From Streptomyces diastatochromogenes (GTDB taxonomy: Bacteria > Actinomycetota > Actinomycetes > Streptomycetales > Streptomycetaceae): a stretch of DNA of 64,000 nucleotides. This document shows, piece by piece, positions 51,619-60,234 of the stretch. A model generated the notes under the pieces. It was not told where the DNA came from, searched no databases, and worked only from the letters and a program-made list of their open reading frames with translations. The first letter of the stretch is position 1. The number at the start of each line of letters is the position of its first letter. A program made the position numbers and the translations under genes. Location: NCBI GenBank assembly GCA_001418405.1, contig LIQL01000244.1, positions 1 to 64,000 on the forward strand, in the 5' to 3' direction.

Positions 51619-51658
51619 GCAAGGAGGCGGCCCCGGACCGACCGGGCCGCCTCCTTGC
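51619..51658. terminator. Bidirectional terminator hairpin
   Basis: GCAAGGAGGCGGCCC at 51619-51633 pairs perfectly with 51644-51658 around a 10-base loop, between two convergent genes. Confidence 0.9.
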
Positions 51659-51679
51659 AACGACCTCGCGCTGTCAAGC

Positions 51680-53425
51680 TCAGTAACGGCGGATGACCGG
51701 CAGGGTCACTCGGCTGGGATATTCCGCGCCGCGGTGGACCCGGTTGACCGCGACGGCCATCTCGGCAAGGTGCTCCTGCGCGATGACCTTGCCGGTGTTG
51801 GAATTACGGTCGTAGCGCGGGAAGTTACTGCTGGAGACCTCCACCATGATCTGGTGGCCCGGCAGGAAGACGTTGGCCGTGGCGATCAGATCGATCGCGA
51901 TCTCGTACACCGTGTCCGGGGTGAGGGGCTCGGGCTCCGTGAGTGAGTTCCGGTAGCGCATGCGTTGAATCCCCTCGCACAAGATGATCGCGCGGCCGTC
52001 CGGATGCACGTCGACGAGCTTCGCCGTGAAATCCGTGTCGGGCGCCGAGGAGCTGACGAACAGCGTGGCCGTGACGGGTCCCGTGACCTCCAGGGACTCG
52101 TCCAGCACGTCGGAGACGAACACGAGCACATCGTCGCGATCGTGCACCGGCCGCTGGTCGGCAGGGCCGTCGTAGCCGCCCATGTTCATCATCGTGCCGC
52201 CCAGAGAGGGTACGGGCCGGCGAGGGTCGTAGAGGTAGGTGTCGACGAACTCGTCCGTCGGCTCGGCCGGCGAGAGTGCGCCCGCGCCGCCCGCGGTGTT
52301 GGCCGGCCCGGCGCCGCGCAGGTAGTAGGACGTGTACTCGGTGTCCGGCAACGGCCAGTCCGGCTCGTCGCGCCACTGATCGACGCCCATCACGAACAGG
52401 CGCACCGGTTCCCGGCCATCCAACGCGTCCGCCTGCCTCTTCAACCACCGGTCGAAGAAGGCGATCTGCGGCTCGGTCAGCAGCGCGGCATCCGCGCTCG
52501 CCGTGATCCCGAAGCCGCGGTCGGGAAAGTATCCGAGGAACCCGCTGGCGTTGTGGCTCCACGGACCGACGATCAACCGTTGGCCCGAGCGTGCCTGCTC
52601 CGATCCGGCGTGCGCCTTCATCTCGGTGTAGGCCCGCAGGGTCTCACCGATGAACACGTCGTACCAGCCGCCGATGTGCAGCGCCGGCGTCGTGATCGAC
52701 TCGACCGCGTCCAGCGCGGCAACCTGCTCCCAGGCTTCATCACGGCTGGCATGCCCGATCGCGATGTCGGCGATCCACGGCAGGTACTTGCTGATCAGCG
52801 GGTGCTCGGCAACCGGGGTGTGCTCGGTCAGCAGCGTGCGGTCCGCCAAGGACGCGGCCAACTGCGGGATGTTCAACCCCGCGTCGCGTCCCTCAGCAAC
52901 GGCGCGCCGGGCCTCGTTGAGGGACATCATCGTCGCCCAGGCGAGCGTCGTGTCCAGCGACATGGCGCCACCGGGGGAGTGCCACGGCGCCCGGTAGAGG
53001 TCGGCGGAGGTCACCGCGGGAGCGATCGCCTTGAGCGCGGGCACGCCGGTCGCGGCGGCCTGCCACTGCACGAAGCCGAGGTAGGAAGGCCCCCACATGC
53101 CCACGTTGCCGTTGCACCATTCCTGAGCCGCCAGCCACGAAATCGTGTCGGCGCCGTCCGCCGCGTCGTGGACGTGGGGGACGAAGATCCCGTCCGAACC
53201 GAAGGTTCCCCGACAGTCCTGAAAGGCCACGGCATACCCGGCGCGCATCATCGCGAACAAGTTCGGTGAGGTGCCACCCAACTGCCCGATCGTCTCCTTG
53301 CTGTAGGGCGTACGCACCAGCAGCACCGGCACCGGCTCCGGTGTCATCGGCCGCCAGACGTTGGTCGACAGCTCGGTACCATCCGTCATCCGTACCGGAA
53401 CGTCGAAAGCGACATCGAACCGCAT
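51680..53425 (-). CDS. CocE/NonD family hydrolase
   Basis: 581 residues of the cocaine-esterase/X-prolyl-peptidase family: MTDGTELSTNVWRP, VPVLLVRTPYSKETI, YAVAFQDCRGTFGSDGIF, ISWLAAQEWCNGNVGMWGPS, SYLGFVQWQA (Ser nucleophile in GPSYLG), HIGGWYDVFIGETL (Asp region), IVGPWSHNASG (His), and a C-terminal jelly-roll (TDFTAKLVDVHPDGRAI). It hydrolyses ester or amide bonds; no signal peptide, so cytosolic. It is convergent with the small hydrolase. Complete length for the family. Confidence 0.93.
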   Translation of the reverse strand: MRFDVAFDVPVRMTDGTELSTNVWRPMTPEPVPVLLVRTPYSKETIGQLGGTSPNLFAMMRAGYAVAFQDCRGTFGSDGIFVPHVHDAADGADTISWLAAQEWCNGNVGMWGPSYLGFVQWQAAATGVPALKAIAPAVTSADLYRAPWHSPGGAMSLDTTLAWATMMSLNEARRAVAEGRDAGLNIPQLAASLADRTLLTEHTPVAEHPLISKYLPWIADIAIGHASRDEAWEQVAALDAVESITTPALHIGGWYDVFIGETLRAYTEMKAHAGSEQARSGQRLIVGPWSHNASGFLGYFPDRGFGITASADAALLTEPQIAFFDRWLKRQADALDGREPVRLFVMGVDQWRDEPDWPLPDTEYTSYYLRGAGPANTAGGAGALSPAEPTDEFVDTYLYDPRRPVPSLGGTMMNMGGYDGPADQRPVHDRDDVLVFVSDVLDESLEVTGPVTATLFVSSSAPDTDFTAKLVDVHPDGRAIILCEGIQRMRYRNSLTEPEPLTPDTVYEIAIDLIATANVFLPGHQIMVEVSSSNFPRYDRNSNTGKVIAQEHLAEMAVAVNRVHRGAEYPSRVTLPVIRRY

Positions 53426-53682
53426 CGTTCACCTGCCTGTCTCATACCGTCTCAAGTATCCGGACCCGTTGAGCAGGCAGGCTAGGCGAGAGCACCCTTG
53501 CCAGGTGGTGGGAATCTCCCGCCATTTGGCGAGCGACGAGTCGCGCGGGCGAAGCCAAGTGCCTTGCGTGAGGCGTGCCCTCGGCTGCCGGAGTGGGCAC
53601 CGGAGCACGCACCCCTCGGCCTCCGGTCGCGCCGCATCAGCTGCGCCACGCGCGCGAGACCTCGGGCCCCTCGCATGGAGCA

Positions 53683-54100
53683 GTGCGCGCACCTCGACCA
53701 GCGCGACCCCGCCCAGCTCGGCCGCATACGGCAACTGGCAACCGAAGCCGACGTGTTCACCACCACCTGGCGTCCGGACGTCAACGATCGGTTCGGCCTG
53801 ACCCCCGCCGAGCTCGCGGCCGGGAGTGCGCACGGCATCGTGTACATGAGCGCCAACGCCTACGGCCACCAGGGCCCTTGGGCCCGCCGGCCAGGATTCG
53901 ACCAGAACGGACAGGTCGCTTCCGGCTTCGCCGCACGCGAGGGGGCGCCGGGGCACGGACGGTCACGTTCGACACGTCCTACGGCGCCGTCGCCAACCTC
54001 GCCCCGCCGTTGAACTTCTCCAACCTGCCTCTGCCGCGCGCTGAGCGACTCGTCCCCTACGGTGCGGATCCGGCGACCTGGAAGCCTCGAACCAGCTGAC
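53683..54100 (+). pseudogene. CaiB/BaiF CoA-transferase fragment
   Basis: The first frame gives RIRQLATEADVFTTTWRPDV, NDRFGLTPAELA, GIVYMSANAYGHQGPWARRP, GFDQNGQVASG, typical of family III CoA-transferases. Near 53950 it shifts to VTFDTSYGAVANLAPPLNFS, NLPLPRAERLVPYGADPA. Both ends of the gene are missing. A short piece of the same sequence is fused to another relic near 39490. Confidence 0.7.
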
Positions 54101-54370
54101 GGCATCGACGATGGAGCACCGTCGCCGACTTGTCGATCTTCCCGTCAGTCCTGGACCGCGGGGCGTACGACACGCTCGTCGACTGGGAACGCATCCTCTT
54201 CGTTCTGCACACTCCCGAGGCTGGTTCTTCCGGTGCAGCATGTTGGGTGTGGATCCAGGCGCGACGGCGGTCGTGCGCTTTCCTGCCCCCTTGGGCCTGC
54301 CGCTCAAAACTGCCGAGCGTCGAGGCAGACGGACCTTGTCCGTAGGGCTCCCGTGGCGGCCGTTCGTGAT

Positions 54371-54727
54371 TCAGACCTGGTTGTTCCACATGCGGAACAT
54401 GGTGCACGTGGCGTTCTGGTCGAAGGTCACGGTCCAGAGGTTGGCGAAGGTGCCCAGGTCCTTGTAGCGGCCGAGGCCTTCGATCGCGGCGGTGTCGCCG
54501 TTGAGGGTGAGGAGCGACCACTCGAATTCCCAACCGCCCTCCTGCCACGGTGTGCGACCGAGCCAGCCGTCGATGATCGCCTCGCGGCCGACCCAGGCGG
54601 TCTCGTAGGGCCATTCGTGGTACTCGGCCCGCGGGGTGAACAACGCGGCGATGTCCTTCTTGCTGTTGGTGGTCCAGGCCCGCACGTATCCTCCGACCCA
54701 GTCGCGCACCTGCTGTTCGGTCACCAT
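54371..54727 (-). CDS. NTF2-like (SnoaL-type) protein
   Basis: 118 residues: VRDWVGGYVRAWTTNSKKDI, AALFTPRAEYHEWPYETAWV, GREAIIDGWLGR, EFEWSLLTLNGDTAAIEGLG, then TFDQNATCTMFRMWNNQ. Such proteins bind or isomerise small substrates. ATG 54727 follows AAGGCAGCACCG. It lies 34 bases downstream of an SDR gene in the same operon. Confidence 0.85.
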   Translation of the reverse strand: MVTEQQVRDWVGGYVRAWTTNSKKDIAALFTPRAEYHEWPYETAWVGREAIIDGWLGRTPWQEGGWEFEWSLLTLNGDTAAIEGLGRYKDLGTFANLWTVTFDQNATCTMFRMWNNQV

Positions 54728-54761
54728 CGGTGCTGCCTTCCGCGACGCATGTACGGGTCCT

Positions 54762-55505
54762 TCAGCCTTGGGCCGTGGGCCGGACGACGAGTTCGTTGAC
54801 GTCCACGTCGGCTGGTTGGGTGATGGCGTAGTGGACAGCTTCGCCGATCGCGGCGGCGGGGATCGCGATGCCCATCTGTCCCTCCACCGCGCCCTTGACC
54901 GCACTGTCGCCGATGGACCCGGTCAGCTCGCTGCGGGTCAGGCCCGGGCTGATCACGGTGACCCGCAACTCCCGGCTCTCCTGGCGCAGTCCCTCCGACA
55001 GGGCGCGGACGGCGTGCTTGGTGGCGCTGTAGACGGCCGCGGTCGGGTCGACCCTCAGTCCGGAGACGGAGGAGACGTTCACGATGTGTCCGCTGCGCTG
55101 GGCCTGCATGAGCGGCAGGACGGCGGCGATGCCGTGCAGGACCCCGCGCAGGTTCACGTCGATCATGCGGTTCCACTCGTCGACCCGCAGTGCGTCCAGA
55201 CGCGACAACGGCATGACGCCGGCGTTGTTGACCAGGACGTCGACGCGTCCGTACCGGTCGTGGGCGGCTGCGACGAAGGACCGCACGCTGGTCGGGTCGG
55301 TCACGTCCAGGGCGTGCGGGACGGCGCTGCCCGCCCGGGCCCCGATGTCCTCGGCGAGGGCTGCGAGGCGGTCGGTGCGACGCGCCCCGAGAAACAGGTG
55401 GTGGCCCGCGGCGGCGAGCCGTCTGGCGGTGGCCTCGCCGATGCCGCTGCTGGCCCCGGTGATCAGGACCACCTTCGGAGCGACTGTGGGGGACGGGTGG
55501 GACAT
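54762..55505 (-). CDS. Short-chain dehydrogenase/reductase
   Basis: 247 residues of classical [23 protein letters not shown] (TGxxxGIG), [39 protein letters not shown] with Tyr-x-x-x-Lys as YSATKHA, and [15 protein letters not shown]. An NAD(P)-dependent oxidoreductase of unknown substrate. GAAGGGAAGAAC precedes ATG 55505. It is divergent from the XRE regulator. Confidence 0.93.
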   Translation of the reverse strand: MSHPSPTVAPKVVLITGASSGIGEATARRLAAAGHHLFLGARRTDRLAALAEDIGARAGSAVPHALDVTDPTSVRSFVAAAHDRYGRVDVLVNNAGVMPLSRLDALRVDEWNRMIDVNLRGVLHGIAAVLPLMQAQRSGHIVNVSSVSGLRVDPTAAVYSATKHAVRALSEGLRQESRELRVTVISPGLTRSELTGSIGDSAVKGAVEGQMGIAIPAAAIGEAVHYAITQPADVDVNELVVRPTAQG

Positions 55506-55647
55506 GTTCTTCCCTTCGAGGTGTGAGGCGTCGACCGAGGCATGGTGCGTCGGCCGGTGCTGCCAGGATGCGGGCGATCGCGCGCAGGGGGCAGGACGGG
55601 TCTTCCTGGGTGCGGTGCTCCTAGGAACCGCCGCGTACGATCCAGGG

Positions 55648-56496
55648 GTGAGCGGCAACGAACTGGGGCAATTCCTGCTGGCGCGACGCTCCCGGCTCAG
55701 CCCGGCCGACGTGGGCCTGCCCCGGTCCCGGGGACGCCGGGTCAGCGGGCTGCGGCGCGAGGAGGTGGCCGTCCTGGCGGGGGTCAGCGCGGACTACTAC
55801 GCCCGTCTGGAACAGGGTCGCGAGCGGCATCCCTCCGGTCAGGTCGTCGATGCCCTCGCGCGAGCCCTGCACTTGGACGCCGATGCCTGTTGGCACGCCT
55901 ACCGCCTGGCCGGGTTGGTGCCGGCGCCCCGTACCTCGTCCGCGTGCGAGGACCAGGTCGCGCCGGAACTGCTGCGGCTGATGGACGCCTTCCCCGCGGC
56001 GGTGGCCTACGTGATCAACCGACGCCTGGACGTGCTCGCCTCGAACGCCTTGGCCGATGCCCTGCTCTCCCCGCTCGCGGACCCGCGCTGCATGGCCCGT
56101 TCCCTGTTCTGCGACCCCGCAGCCCGGGAGTTGTTCGCCGACTGGCACACAGTGGCCTGTGACACCGTCGCCGCGCTGCGGCTGGCCCACGGCCACGAGC
56201 GGCACGACCCCCACATGTCGGCCCTGATCGATGGCCTGCGCGCGGAGAGCGAGGAGTTCGCGGCGCTGTGGAGCCGCCAGGACGTCGCCCGCCTGGGCAG
56301 CAAGACCAAGACCTTCCGCCATCCGCAAGCGGGCCTCCTGACCCTCGTCTACCAGACCTTCGAGGTACAGGACGCACCCGGCCAGTGCCTGTTGGTCGGC
56401 ACCGCGGAGCCCGGAAGCCCTGACGCCCACCGCCTGGCCCTGCTCGACGCCCACGGCGCGGGGGGCGACCAAGGCGTCGTCGCGGGGCAGCGGTAG
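55648..56496 (+). CDS. XRE family regulator, MmyB-type
   Basis: 282 residues: an N-terminal HTH ([72 protein letters not shown]) and an MmyB-like ligand domain ([40 protein letters not shown], and [20 protein letters not shown]). It likely represses the divergent SDR/NTF2 operon. GTG 55648 is the family-typical start. Confidence 0.93.
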   Translation: MSGNELGQFLLARRSRLSPADVGLPRSRGRRVSGLRREEVAVLAGVSADYYARLEQGRERHPSGQVVDALARALHLDADACWHAYRLAGLVPAPRTSSACEDQVAPELLRLMDAFPAAVAYVINRRLDVLASNALADALLSPLADPRCMARSLFCDPAARELFADWHTVACDTVAALRLAHGHERHDPHMSALIDGLRAESEEFAALWSRQDVARLGSKTKTFRHPQAGLLTLVYQTFEVQDAPGQCLLVGTAEPGSPDAHRLALLDAHGAGGDQGVVAGQR

Positions 56497-56537
56497 CGGC
56501 AACCGCAACGGAAATCCTCGGGGGCTTGCCGCGGGTA

Positions 56538-56560
56538 GTCGTAACCATTAGAGTTACGAC
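56538..56560. promoter_or_regulatory. Rrf2 operator, first copy
   Basis: GTCGTAAC-CATTAGA-GTTACGAC, a perfect inverted repeat with 8-base arms, 23 bases upstream of the Rrf2 start. Its core GTAAC-N7-GTTAC recurs at 57077. Confidence 0.75.
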
Positions 56561-56582
56561 ATGGATGGAGGTGAGGGGCTAC

Positions 56583-57014
56583 GTGAGCGCCAACAGTAGA
56601 TTGACCGTCGCCGCACACGCCCTGACCTGGATCGGGCTGTATCAGCGCCGCGGCCACGAGGTCGCCACGTCCGAACAGATCGCGACGAGCGTCAACACCA
56701 ACCCGGTGGTGGTCCGCCGCCTGCTGGGCCAACTGCGCAAGGCCGGCCTGGCCGACTCGCGCAGGGGTGCCGGTGCCGGCTGGACGCTGTCACGGGACCT
56801 CTCGGCGATCACCCTGCTCGACGTCTACGAGGCGGTGGAGTCAGGGCCGATCTTCGCCCTCCATTCCGCCACGCCCGACCCCGAGTGCGTCGTCGGTCAC
56901 GGCATCACGCCGGCGATGACCGCCGTCTACGAAGGGGTTGAGGCGACCCTCCGCAAGGAGTTGACGAGAACCACCCTCGAAGACGTACTGCGCGACGTCC
57001 TGAAGGCCACCTAG
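56583..57014 (+). CDS. Rrf2 family regulator
   Basis: 143 residues: [60 protein letters not shown] and [20 protein letters not shown]. Only one cysteine is present (PECVVGH), so it cannot hold an IscR/NsrR-type cluster and more resembles single-cysteine redox or electrophile sensors. GTG 56583 with GAGGGG at 5 bases is chosen over the ATG 56562 upstream. A palindrome precedes it. Confidence 0.9.
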   Translation: MSANSRLTVAAHALTWIGLYQRRGHEVATSEQIATSVNTNPVVVRRLLGQLRKAGLADSRRGAGAGWTLSRDLSAITLLDVYEAVESGPIFALHSATPDPECVVGHGITPAMTAVYEGVEATLRKELTRTTLEDVLRDVLKAT

Positions 57015-57076
57015 TTCCGCTCATCACACCCTGTCGGCGCCGGGAACTCCCGTGCCGCTTCCTGCGCCCCAAAATG

Positions 57077-57093
57077 TAACAAGAACAGTTACG
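57077..57093. promoter_or_regulatory. Rrf2 operator, second copy
   Basis: GTAAC-AAGAACA-GTTAC, same core and spacing as at 56538, 21 bases upstream of the SDR start. It links the SDR to the Rrf2 protein. Confidence 0.75.
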
Positions 57094-57113
57094 TCAAGGA
57101 TTCGGAGAACGTC

Positions 57114-57860
57114 ATGGGACAGCTGGACAACAAGACCGCCCTCATCACCGGGGCCTCCACCGGCATCGGCCTGGCCATGGCCCGCCGGTTCGCCGCCGAG
57201 GGGGCGACCGTCTACCTCACCGGCCGCCGCAAAGCCGAGCTGGAGGCCGCCGTCGAACAGGTCGGCGACCGAGCCATCGGCATCCGAAGCGACGTGTCGC
57301 AACTCGACGACCTCGACCGGCTCTTCACCGAGATCACCGAGCGCAGCGGTCAACTCGACATCGTCGTGGCCAACGCCGGCGTCGGCGACTTCGGCCCGCT
57401 CGGGGAGATCACTGAGGAATCGTACGACCGCACCACGGCAATCAACCTCAAGGGCACCGTCTTCACCGTCCAAAAGGCGCTCCCGCTGCTGTCGGCCGGC
57501 GCTTCGGTGATCCTGCTCTCCTCCAGCGCGGCCCTGCGCGGCGCCCCGGGCCTCGGTGTCTACGCCGCCACCAAGGCCGCAATCCGCAGCCTCGCCCGCA
57601 CCTGGGCCGCCGAACTCGCCGACCGCGGCATCCGCGTCAACGCCCTCACCCCCGGCCCCGTCACCACCCCCGGCGCCGACGAACTGCGCGCCGCCTTCCC
57701 GCAAGACGGACAGGCCGCCGAGCCCGCCGCTCCAACCCCGCTCGGTCGAGCGGGGCGTCCCGACGAGGTCGCCGCCACCGCCCTCTACCTCGCCGGAGAC
57801 CAGAGTTCCTTCACCACCGGCGCGGAACTGTTCGTCGACGGCGGCGCCACCCAGCTCTAG
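57114..57860 (+). CDS. Short-chain dehydrogenase/reductase
   Basis: 248 residues of classical SDR: TALITGASTGIGLAMARRFA, YLTGRRKAELEAA, DIVVANAGVGDFGPL, VILLSSSAALRGAPGLGVYA, ATKAAIRSLARTWAAELADR, VNALTPGPVTTPG, and the C-terminal FTTGAELFVDGGATQL. It uses NAD(P)H; the substrate is unknown. It lies directly downstream of the Rrf2 gene and shares its operator, as in many quinone- or aldehyde-stress circuits. Confidence 0.94.
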   Translation: MGQLDNKTALITGASTGIGLAMARRFAAEGATVYLTGRRKAELEAAVEQVGDRAIGIRSDVSQLDDLDRLFTEITERSGQLDIVVANAGVGDFGPLGEITEESYDRTTAINLKGTVFTVQKALPLLSAGASVILLSSSAALRGAPGLGVYAATKAAIRSLARTWAAELADRGIRVNALTPGPVTTPGADELRAAFPQDGQAAEPAAPTPLGRAGRPDEVAATALYLAGDQSSFTTGAELFVDGGATQL

Positions 57861-58141
57861 CCGGAGCACCGGACCGCATCCCTCACCGACCCCAGCACGA
57901 TCGAGACCCACGCCGAACTGCTGCGCGACACCGCGGTCGCCGCCGACGGGGACCTGTTCGGTCCCTGGCGGCGGGGGCCGTGCAGCAAGTGACGGTTACG
58001 GGCTTCGCCGCGGTTGCACCAGGCCGATGACAGAACCCGAGAGGACCGCCGTTGCGCGCGGCCCTCGGAATCTGATCGCACTGTCGGGGTAGCGCCGAGG
58101 TAAGCCCAAAAGCCGCCAGTTCTTGATCTTGGTGGGTCTTT

Positions 58142-59050
58142 TCAGCTCCCGGCGTGAGCCCCGAGACCGTTGACGCGGTTCTCGTACTCGCGGCGGGCCT
58201 TGCGCTGGGCCGGGACCGCCGGGGTGCCGTCGAGGACCTGGCAGCGGTCGAGGAGTTGGCGATGAACCGCGGGTACGGCAGTGACGCGCAGGGTGTAGCC
58301 CTGGCCGCGCCGTACGGCCTGGCCCTCGTCGAGCGCGGCTCGCTCGGCGTTGTCCAGCTCGGCGGCGCGGAGGAAGTCGGCGACCTTGCCCGGCATGTCG
58401 AGGACGATCTGCGTTTCCGGGGCCGGGGCCCCTGGGTCGGCGGCCGTGTAGTCGGGCAGGAGGTCGGCGACGGCGGTACGGATGGCGCCGCGGCTGACCT
58501 GGTGGGCGCGGGCAAGGGCCGCGATGGACTGGCCGTCCAGGTACGCGGTGCGCACGTCGTCGGTCTTGTCGGCCGGGATGGCGGGGCGGCGCCCGCCTTT
58601 GTTGCCCTTGGCCTCGGCGGCCCGCAGCCCGTCGTAGGTCAGCTCTCGCTGGAGTTCGCCGGCGGCCGCGAGGGTCTGCACCATGAACTTCACGGTGGAC
58701 AGCAGCTCTCCGGTGCGCGGGTGGCGGGCGGTGAGGTCCATCGCGGAGAACGCGCCGTCGTGGATGCGCAGGGCGAGACGGTCACGGTGCAGGATGTCGA
58801 GGACGTCGAGAATATGGCCCGTGCCCCGTACGAGGCGGAACATCTCGGAGATGTGCACGGTGTCGCCAGGCCGCGCGTACGCGAGGAGGTCGCCGAACTT
58901 CGGGCGCTCCAGCGGGTGAAGGCGACTGGAGGTGCCGGGCTCTTCCTCGAAGACGACGGGGTCCTCGATCCCGGCCTCGTCCAGAACGAGGTTCTGGCGG
59001 TCGGTCGACTGCTGGTCGGTCGACGCCCGCTTGTAGACCAGATTGGCCAC
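58142..59050 (-). CDS. tnpR: Serine recombinase (Tn3-type resolvase)
   Basis: 302 residues. A serine-resolvase catalytic domain at the N-terminus (NLVYKRASTDQQSTDRQNLV with the nucleophile Ser10, then LERPKFGDLLAYARPGDTVH, GELQRELTYDGLRAAEAKG), a hinge with an HTH (KTDDVRTAYLDGQSIAALAR, HQVSRGAIRTAVADL), and an extra C-terminal part of about 90 residues. It is longer than a typical 185-residue TnpR. GTG 59050 matches the usual start; the frame extends upstream to 59092. Role: resolving cointegrates at the res-like repeats nearby. Confidence 0.88.
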   Translation of the reverse strand: MANLVYKRASTDQQSTDRQNLVLDEAGIEDPVVFEEEPGTSSRLHPLERPKFGDLLAYARPGDTVHISEMFRLVRGTGHILDVLDILHRDRLALRIHDGAFSAMDLTARHPRTGELLSTVKFMVQTLAAAGELQRELTYDGLRAAEAKGNKGGRRPAIPADKTDDVRTAYLDGQSIAALARAHQVSRGAIRTAVADLLPDYTAADPGAPAPETQIVLDMPGKVADFLRAAELDNAERAALDEGQAVRRGQGYTLRVTAVPAVHRQLLDRCQVLDGTPAVPAQRKARREYENRVNGLGAHAGS

Positions 59051-59098
59051 GCTGTCCTCGCTTCTGTCGGCGCATCGGACCTCACCTGTCATCTAACC

Positions 59099-59211
59099 CT
59101 GTCGTCAACCGCCATCGGATCTCATTGGACCTGAGCAGTCGTCAGGCCCAGGAATCACCGGGTTCATTGGACGCCCGCGGCGGCTGTCGTCATTCGATCG
59201 TTTGACGACAG
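59099..59211. promoter_or_regulatory. res-like site with repeated GTCGTCA motifs
   Basis: GTCGTCA occurs at 59101, 59138 and 59186, and its complement at 59203. The last two form a perfect dyad, CTGTCGTCA-N10-TGACGACAG (59184-59211), centred on TTCGATCGTT. The cluster lies just upstream of the resolvase, as res sites do. Confidence 0.6.
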
Positions 59212-59293
59212 GCAGCGGCTGCGTCAGACCAGTCAGGCAGGGGGACAGTCGAGGGCGGAGCTCCCGACCAGGTCCATCTACTCCTTCTTGCTA

Positions 59294-59328
59294 AGTACCG
59301 GTAGTCAGCGTTACGGTCTACCGGTACT
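59294..59328. promoter_or_regulatory. PadR operator (11-base inverted repeat)
   Basis: AGTACCGGTAG at 59294-59304 and its complement at 59318-59328 flank 13 bases, 36 bases before the PadR start. The arms are themselves palindromic around ACCGGT. Likely operator of the PadR-DUF1048 operon. Confidence 0.75.
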
Positions 59329-59363
59329 CAGTAGCACTGAATACCTCGGGAAGGATGTGCCCC

Positions 59364-59693
59364 ATGGCCAAGCTGCTGACGGAGATGCTCAAGGGCACGC
59401 TGGACGGCCTCATCCTCGCGTCCCTGTCCGGCCGGCCCGCGTACGGCTACGAGATCACCGCACGGCTGCGGGAACAGGGCTTCTCCGACATCGCCGAAGG
59501 CACCATCTACGCGCTGCTCCTGCGGATGGAAAAGCGCGGCCTGGTCGACGTGGAGAAGGTGCCCTCCGAGAAGGGCCCGCCGCGCAAGGTGCACTCCCTG
59601 AACGCGCAGGGGCGGGAGTACCTCGAAGAGTTCTGGAGGACATGGAGCTTCCTCACAGAACGACTGGAACAGCTCCGTGAAGGGGGAAAGTAA
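59364..59693 (+). CDS. PadR family regulator
   Basis: 109 residues: LLTEMLKGTLDGLILASLSG, AYGYEITARLREQGFSDIAE, GTIYALLLRMEKRGLVDVEK, KGPPRKVHSLNAQGREYLEE. A winged-helix repressor that usually responds to small hydrophobic compounds. GGAAGGATG precedes ATG 59364. It is followed 2 bases later by DUF1048 and then a serine hydrolase, a common passenger set. Confidence 0.94.
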   Translation: MAKLLTEMLKGTLDGLILASLSGRPAYGYEITARLREQGFSDIAEGTIYALLLRMEKRGLVDVEKVPSEKGPPRKVHSLNAQGREYLEEFWRTWSFLTERLEQLREGGK

Positions 59694-59695
59694 CC

Positions 59696-60088
59696 ATGTC
59701 CGAGGTTGAAAAGAGCGGTTTCCTCTCGAAGGTGATCGGGCCCAAGAAGCGCTGGCGTGCGTACAAGGCGCGCGTCAGGACGCTTCCCGCGAACCACCGG
59801 ACCGCGGTCGAGGCGATCGAGAAGTACTTGATGCACTTCGTACCGATCGATGAAGACAGCAATGCGTCGATGTTCGAAGACCTCGCCGACCTGTTTGAGC
59901 AGGCTGCGGCGGATGGCACACCGATCCGCGAGATCGTCGGAGAGGACCCGGTGGAGTTCGCCGAGGCGTTCGCACAGAACTACTCCGAGGGCGGTTACGT
60001 GCCCGCCCGCGCACGGACCCAGCTGACCGACGACATCGAGCGTGCCGCCGCCGGTAACGAGGCCGGAACCGAGGACAAGACGGCCTGA
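59696..60088 (+). CDS. DUF1048 protein
   Basis: 130 residues with the DUF1048 pattern: IGPKKRWRAYKARVRTLPAN, HRTAVEAIEKYLMHF, FEDLADLFEQAAADGTPIRE, IVGEDPVEFAEAFAQNYSEG. All-helical; family function unknown, regularly encoded after PadR genes, where it may modulate the repressor. Coupled to the PadR gene (2-base gap). AGGGGGAAAG precedes the ATG. Confidence 0.9.
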   Translation: MSEVEKSGFLSKVIGPKKRWRAYKARVRTLPANHRTAVEAIEKYLMHFVPIDEDSNASMFEDLADLFEQAAADGTPIREIVGEDPVEFAEAFAQNYSEGGYVPARARTQLTDDIERAAAGNEAGTEDKTA

Positions 60089-60234
60089 TCACGCCGCAGC
60101 ACATCGCCCTCCAAGGGCCGAGCACCACTTTCATCGACCGCCTGCCCCGCACGGCCGCCGGCCAACGACCGGCCGGCGGCCTCCCGCGCATGCCCGCGGC
60201 ACCGTCGAGACCGACAAAGCGCGCAAGGAGATAC

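Noticed and set aside
54130-54345. Plus frame with FPSVLDRGAYDTLVDWERIL
   Set aside because: Some protein character after the CoA-transferase relic, but no family or start; too weak to call.
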